57,944 nucleotides of DNA from assembly GCA_964471755.1 (NCBI GenBank), contig CAYYJM010000004.1:1-57944 (forward strand), given 5' to 3'. Position numbers and translations under genes: made by a program. Shown in pieces: positions 55,540 through 57,944 of the stretch. Positions within the stretch are counted from its first letter, which is position 1. Each line of letters starts with the position of its first letter. Below the pieces are notes generated by a model that was not told where the DNA came from, did no database searches, and saw only the letters and a list, made by a program, of their open reading frames with translations. The stretch comes from CAYYJM01 sp964471755 (GTDB lineage Bacteria > Planctomycetota > Planctomycetia > Gemmatales > Gemmataceae).

Positions 55540-57944
55540 ATGCACCCCGCCGCGACCGACAATCACTGGCATACCTACGTCAGCCCGTCACCCACTCGCG
55601 ATGAACTGTTCGACGCCTCGGGTGTCGTTCGGCCTCACTGGCTGCCGTTCCTCGACGCCCTGAAGGAACTCGGCATCGAGGAACTCACCCGCCGCTGGGG
55701 CGAGGCCCGGCATCTGATCCGCGAGAACGGCGTCACCTTCAACGTCCACGCCGACCCGCGAGGCCTCGATCGGCCCTGGCAGCTCGATCCGATTCCGCTG
55801 CTGATCGAACCGCGTGAGGCGGCGCGCATCGAGGCCGGCCTCGTGCAACGCGGCCGACTTCTCGACCGCATTCTCGCCGATCTTTACGGGCCGCAGCGCT
55901 TGCTTCTGAGCGGCATCCTCCCGGCGGAACTCGTCCTGGGCCATCCGGGCTTCCTGAGGCCGCTGTGGGGATATCGGCCGCCGCAGGATCGCTGGCTGCA
56001 CTTCTCGGCCGTCGATCTCGGTCGGGGCACCAACGGCGCGACGTGGGTGCTGGCCGATCGCACACAGTCGCCGGCCGGGGCGGGCTACTCGCTGGAGAAC
56101 CGCATCGTCCTGTCGCGGACCCTGCCCGACGCCTTCCGCGATCTGAACGTCCAGCGACTGGCCGTCTTCTTCCGCACCTTCCGCGACATGCTGCGTGACC
56201 TGGCTCCGCGCAATCGCGACAATCCGCGCATGGTCCTCCTGACGCCGGGCCCGGCCAATGAGACGTACTTCGAGCATGCCTACCTGGCCCGCTACCTCGG
56301 CCTGATCCTGATCGAGGGAGCCGACCTGACCGTTCGCGACAATCGCGTCTTCCTGAAGCTGCTCGGCGGACTCCAGCCGGTGGACGTCATCTTCCGCCGG
56401 CTGCGCGACGAGTGGTGCGATCCACTCGAATTGCGTGGCGAGTCGATGCTCGGCGTTCCCGGTCTGGTGCAGGCGATGCACGCTGGCAACGTCGCCGTCG
56501 CCAACACGCTGGGTAGTGGTCTGCTCGAGATGCCTGCTCTGCTACCGTACCTGCCGGCGGCGTGCCGCTTCCTCCTCAACGAGGAACTGCAACTCGCCTC
56601 GGTGCCGACGTGGTGGTGCGGCGAGCCGGCCGGGTTGCAGCACGTCCTGGCCAATCTGCCGCGGCTGGTCCTCAAGTCGGCGATCAGCAACGGTCGGCCC
56701 GATCCGATCTTCACCCGCCAGCTGTCGGCGAAGGAACTGCACGACCTGGAGCAGAACATCCGGGCCCGGCCCCGGCACTGGGTCGGCCAGGAGCAGATCG
56801 ACCTGGCCACCGCTCCGACGCTGGTCGGCGAACGTTTCGAGCCGCGGCCCTTCGTCCTGCGCTCGTTCCTGACGGCACGCGAAGGTGGCGGCTACTCGGT
56901 CATGCCGGGCGGTCTGACGCGCGTCGCTGGCGGTGTCGATCACCTCGTCGTCTCGATGCAGCGCGGCGGCGGCAGCAAGGATACCTGGGTGCTGGCCAAT
57001 CGACCGGTCGATCCCTTCAGTCTGCTCCGGCCCGGCGTCCAGCCGGTCGAGTTGTCTCGCGGCGGCATCGATTTGCCCAGCCGGGCCGCCGACAACCTGT
57101 TCTGGCTCGGCCGCTACATGGAACGGGCCGAGGGGACGGTTCGTCTCCTGCGTGCGATTCTGGTCCGTCTCACGGAGCGATCCGGCCTGGTCGATGTGCC
57201 GGAACTGCCGGCCCTGCTGCGGGCGGCGACCCAGGTGACCGGGACGAAGCCGGGCTTCCTCGGCGAGGAGAGCGAGGCTCTGCTGGCGAAACCGGAGCCG
57301 GAACTGCGTGCGCTCCTGTTCGACGTCAACCGGGCCGGCAGCATCGCCTGGGTGCTGATGCGCCTGGCTCGTGTCGGAGCCACGGCCCGCGATCGTATCT
57401 CGACCGACATGTACCGCACGCTGGTCGGCCTCGATCCGCTTCAGCTCGAAGAGGAATACGAGGAGGGCCGCGATCCCGACGAACCGCTGCCGGCCGGGAA
57501 TCTGCTCGATCTGCTCAACCGACTGGTCATCGGCCTGTCGGCACTCGGTGGTCTTGCATCGGAGAGCATGTCGCGCGGTCAGGGCTGGCGCTTTCTCGAC
57601 ATGGGTCGGAAGCTCGAGCGAGCCCAGCACACGATCGCCCTCCTCCGGGCGACGCTGGTCCAGGCCGCCCCGAACGAGGGGCCGCTGCTCGAGGCTCTCC
57701 TGGAAATCGCTGACAGTTCGATGACCTATCGCCGGCGCTATCTCGGTACGCTTCACCCGGCGGCGGTCCTCGATCTGCTCGTCGCCGACGAGTTGAATCC
57801 GCGTTCGCTTGCTTCCCAGCTGGCCATCCTGGAACGCGAGCTGGGCAATCTGCCGAACAACTCCAACCAGGCCGGTCGGACCACCGAGCAGCGGCTCGCC
57901 CTGCAACTGTTGACGACCGTCCGGCTGGCCGACATCGAACAACT
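55540..57944 (+). CDS. CP-ATPgrasp / Alpha-E fusion, 3' end outside window
   Basis: The frame is open from ATG 55540 to the window end (at least 801 residues), with no stop. Residues about 1-490 are a second circularly permuted ATP-grasp: NVHADPRGLDRPW, VLADRTQSPAGAGYSLENR, LTPGPANETYFEHAYLARYLG, VDVIFRRLRDEW, VSMQRGGGSKDTWVL. Residues from about 510 are Alpha-E: RAADNLFWLGRYMERAEGTVRLLRAI, DMGRKLERAQHTIALL, SMTYRRRY. It thus combines in one chain what the separate genes at 48860 and 50430 encode. It is predicted to act in the same peptide-assembly pathway, possibly with a different amino-acid specificity. Only a short C-terminal tail should be missing. Confidence 0.9.
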   Translation, partial: MHPAATDNHWHTYVSPSPTRDELFDASGVVRPHWLPFLDALKELGIEELTRRWGEARHLIRENGVTFNVHADPRGLDRPWQLDPIPLLIEPREAARIEAGLVQRGRLLDRILADLYGPQRLLLSGILPAELVLGHPGFLRPLWGYRPPQDRWLHFSAVDLGRGTNGATWVLADRTQSPAGAGYSLENRIVLSRTLPDAFRDLNVQRLAVFFRTFRDMLRDLAPRNRDNPRMVLLTPGPANETYFEHAYLARYLGLILIEGADLTVRDNRVFLKLLGGLQPVDVIFRRLRDEWCDPLELRGESMLGVPGLVQAMHAGNVAVANTLGSGLLEMPALLPYLPAACRFLLNEELQLASVPTWWCGEPAGLQHVLANLPRLVLKSAISNGRPDPIFTRQLSAKELHDLEQNIRARPRHWVGQEQIDLATAPTLVGERFEPRPFVLRSFLTAREGGGYSVMPGGLTRVAGGVDHLVVSMQRGGGSKDTWVLANRPVDPFSLLRPGVQPVELSRGGIDLPSRAADNLFWLGRYMERAEGTVRLLRAILVRLTERSGLVDVPELPALLRAATQVTGTKPGFLGEESEALLAKPEPELRALLFDVNRAGSIAWVLMRLARVGATARDRISTDMYRTLVGLDPLQLEEEYEEGRDPDEPLPAGNLLDLLNRLVIGLSALGGLASESMSRGQGWRFLDMGRKLERAQHTIALLRATLVQAAPNEGPLLEALLEIADSSMTYRRRYLGTLHPAAVLDLLVADELNPRSLASQLAILERELGNLPNNSNQAGRTTEQRLALQLLTTVRLADIEQ

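Overview
The window is high-GC bacterial DNA that I read as a planctomycete chromosome (Gemmataceae/Isosphaeraceae-like). The evidence is a PSD1-type cytochrome/DUF1549-DUF1553 protein translationally coupled to a DUF1501 protein, a Ser/Thr kinase fused to a Tubulin_2-like domain, tandem HEAT-repeat exoproteins, a zinc-ribbon/beta-propeller giant and an M60-like peptidase. Nothing in the sequence fixes the species. Four 10-N assembly gaps interrupt genes.

Layout. 0-5.5 kb: hairpin element, GT87-like glycosyltransferase, tRNA-His(GTG) and its likely terminator, a solute-binding-like protein, and an RNase Z-like metallohydrolase. 5.6-11 kb: membrane-anchored pentapeptide-like protein, RHH/zinc-finger protein, and a kinase-tubulin fusion. 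11-13 kb: two Cys/Pro-rich lipoproteins and inorganic pyrophosphatase. 13-22.7 kb: PSD1-DUF1501 pair with a sulfatase remnant, zinc-ribbon membrane protein, TPR protein, ABC-2-like membrane protein, a third Cys/Pro-rich lipoprotein and a DUF4189-like exoprotein. 22.8-29.4 kb (minus): a type III-B CRISPR (Cmr) effector operon in the order cas10/cmr2, cmr3, cmr4, cmr5, then one gene encoding a cold-shock-like domain fused to Cmr6 and Cmr1. No array, Cas1/Cas2, Cas6 or recognisable cyclic-oligoadenylate effector is visible. 29.6-45.3 kb: two HEAT-repeat exoproteins, a TIM-barrel sugar isomerase, a zinc-ribbon/beta-propeller protein, a coupled amino-acid permease/DcuC-like transporter pair, rpiA, an M60-like peptidase, and ackA coupled to an HMA-MauE membrane protein. 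45.5-57.9 kb (plus): a MerR regulator with a palindromic promoter-operator coupled to a VIT/VWA protein, followed by a circularly permuted ATP-grasp / Alpha-E / transglutaminase-DUF2126 / Uma2 / ATP-grasp-Alpha-E cluster that runs off the end.

How genes may work together. The Cmr genes should form one RNA-targeting complex. Cas10 keeps its GGDD palm motif but starts without an HD nuclease domain, so signalling through cyclic oligoadenylate plus target RNA cutting by Cmr4 is the likely output, with crRNA supplied from elsewhere. The ATP-grasp/Alpha-E/transglutaminase set matches a widespread predicted peptide-ligation and peptide-processing system of unknown product. Several perfect or near-perfect palindromes sit between genes. 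Three share one architecture (18.8, 25.4 and 50.4 kb) and one at 40.1 kb has 52-bp arms flanked by an 8-bp direct repeat, suggesting small non-autonomous mobile elements.
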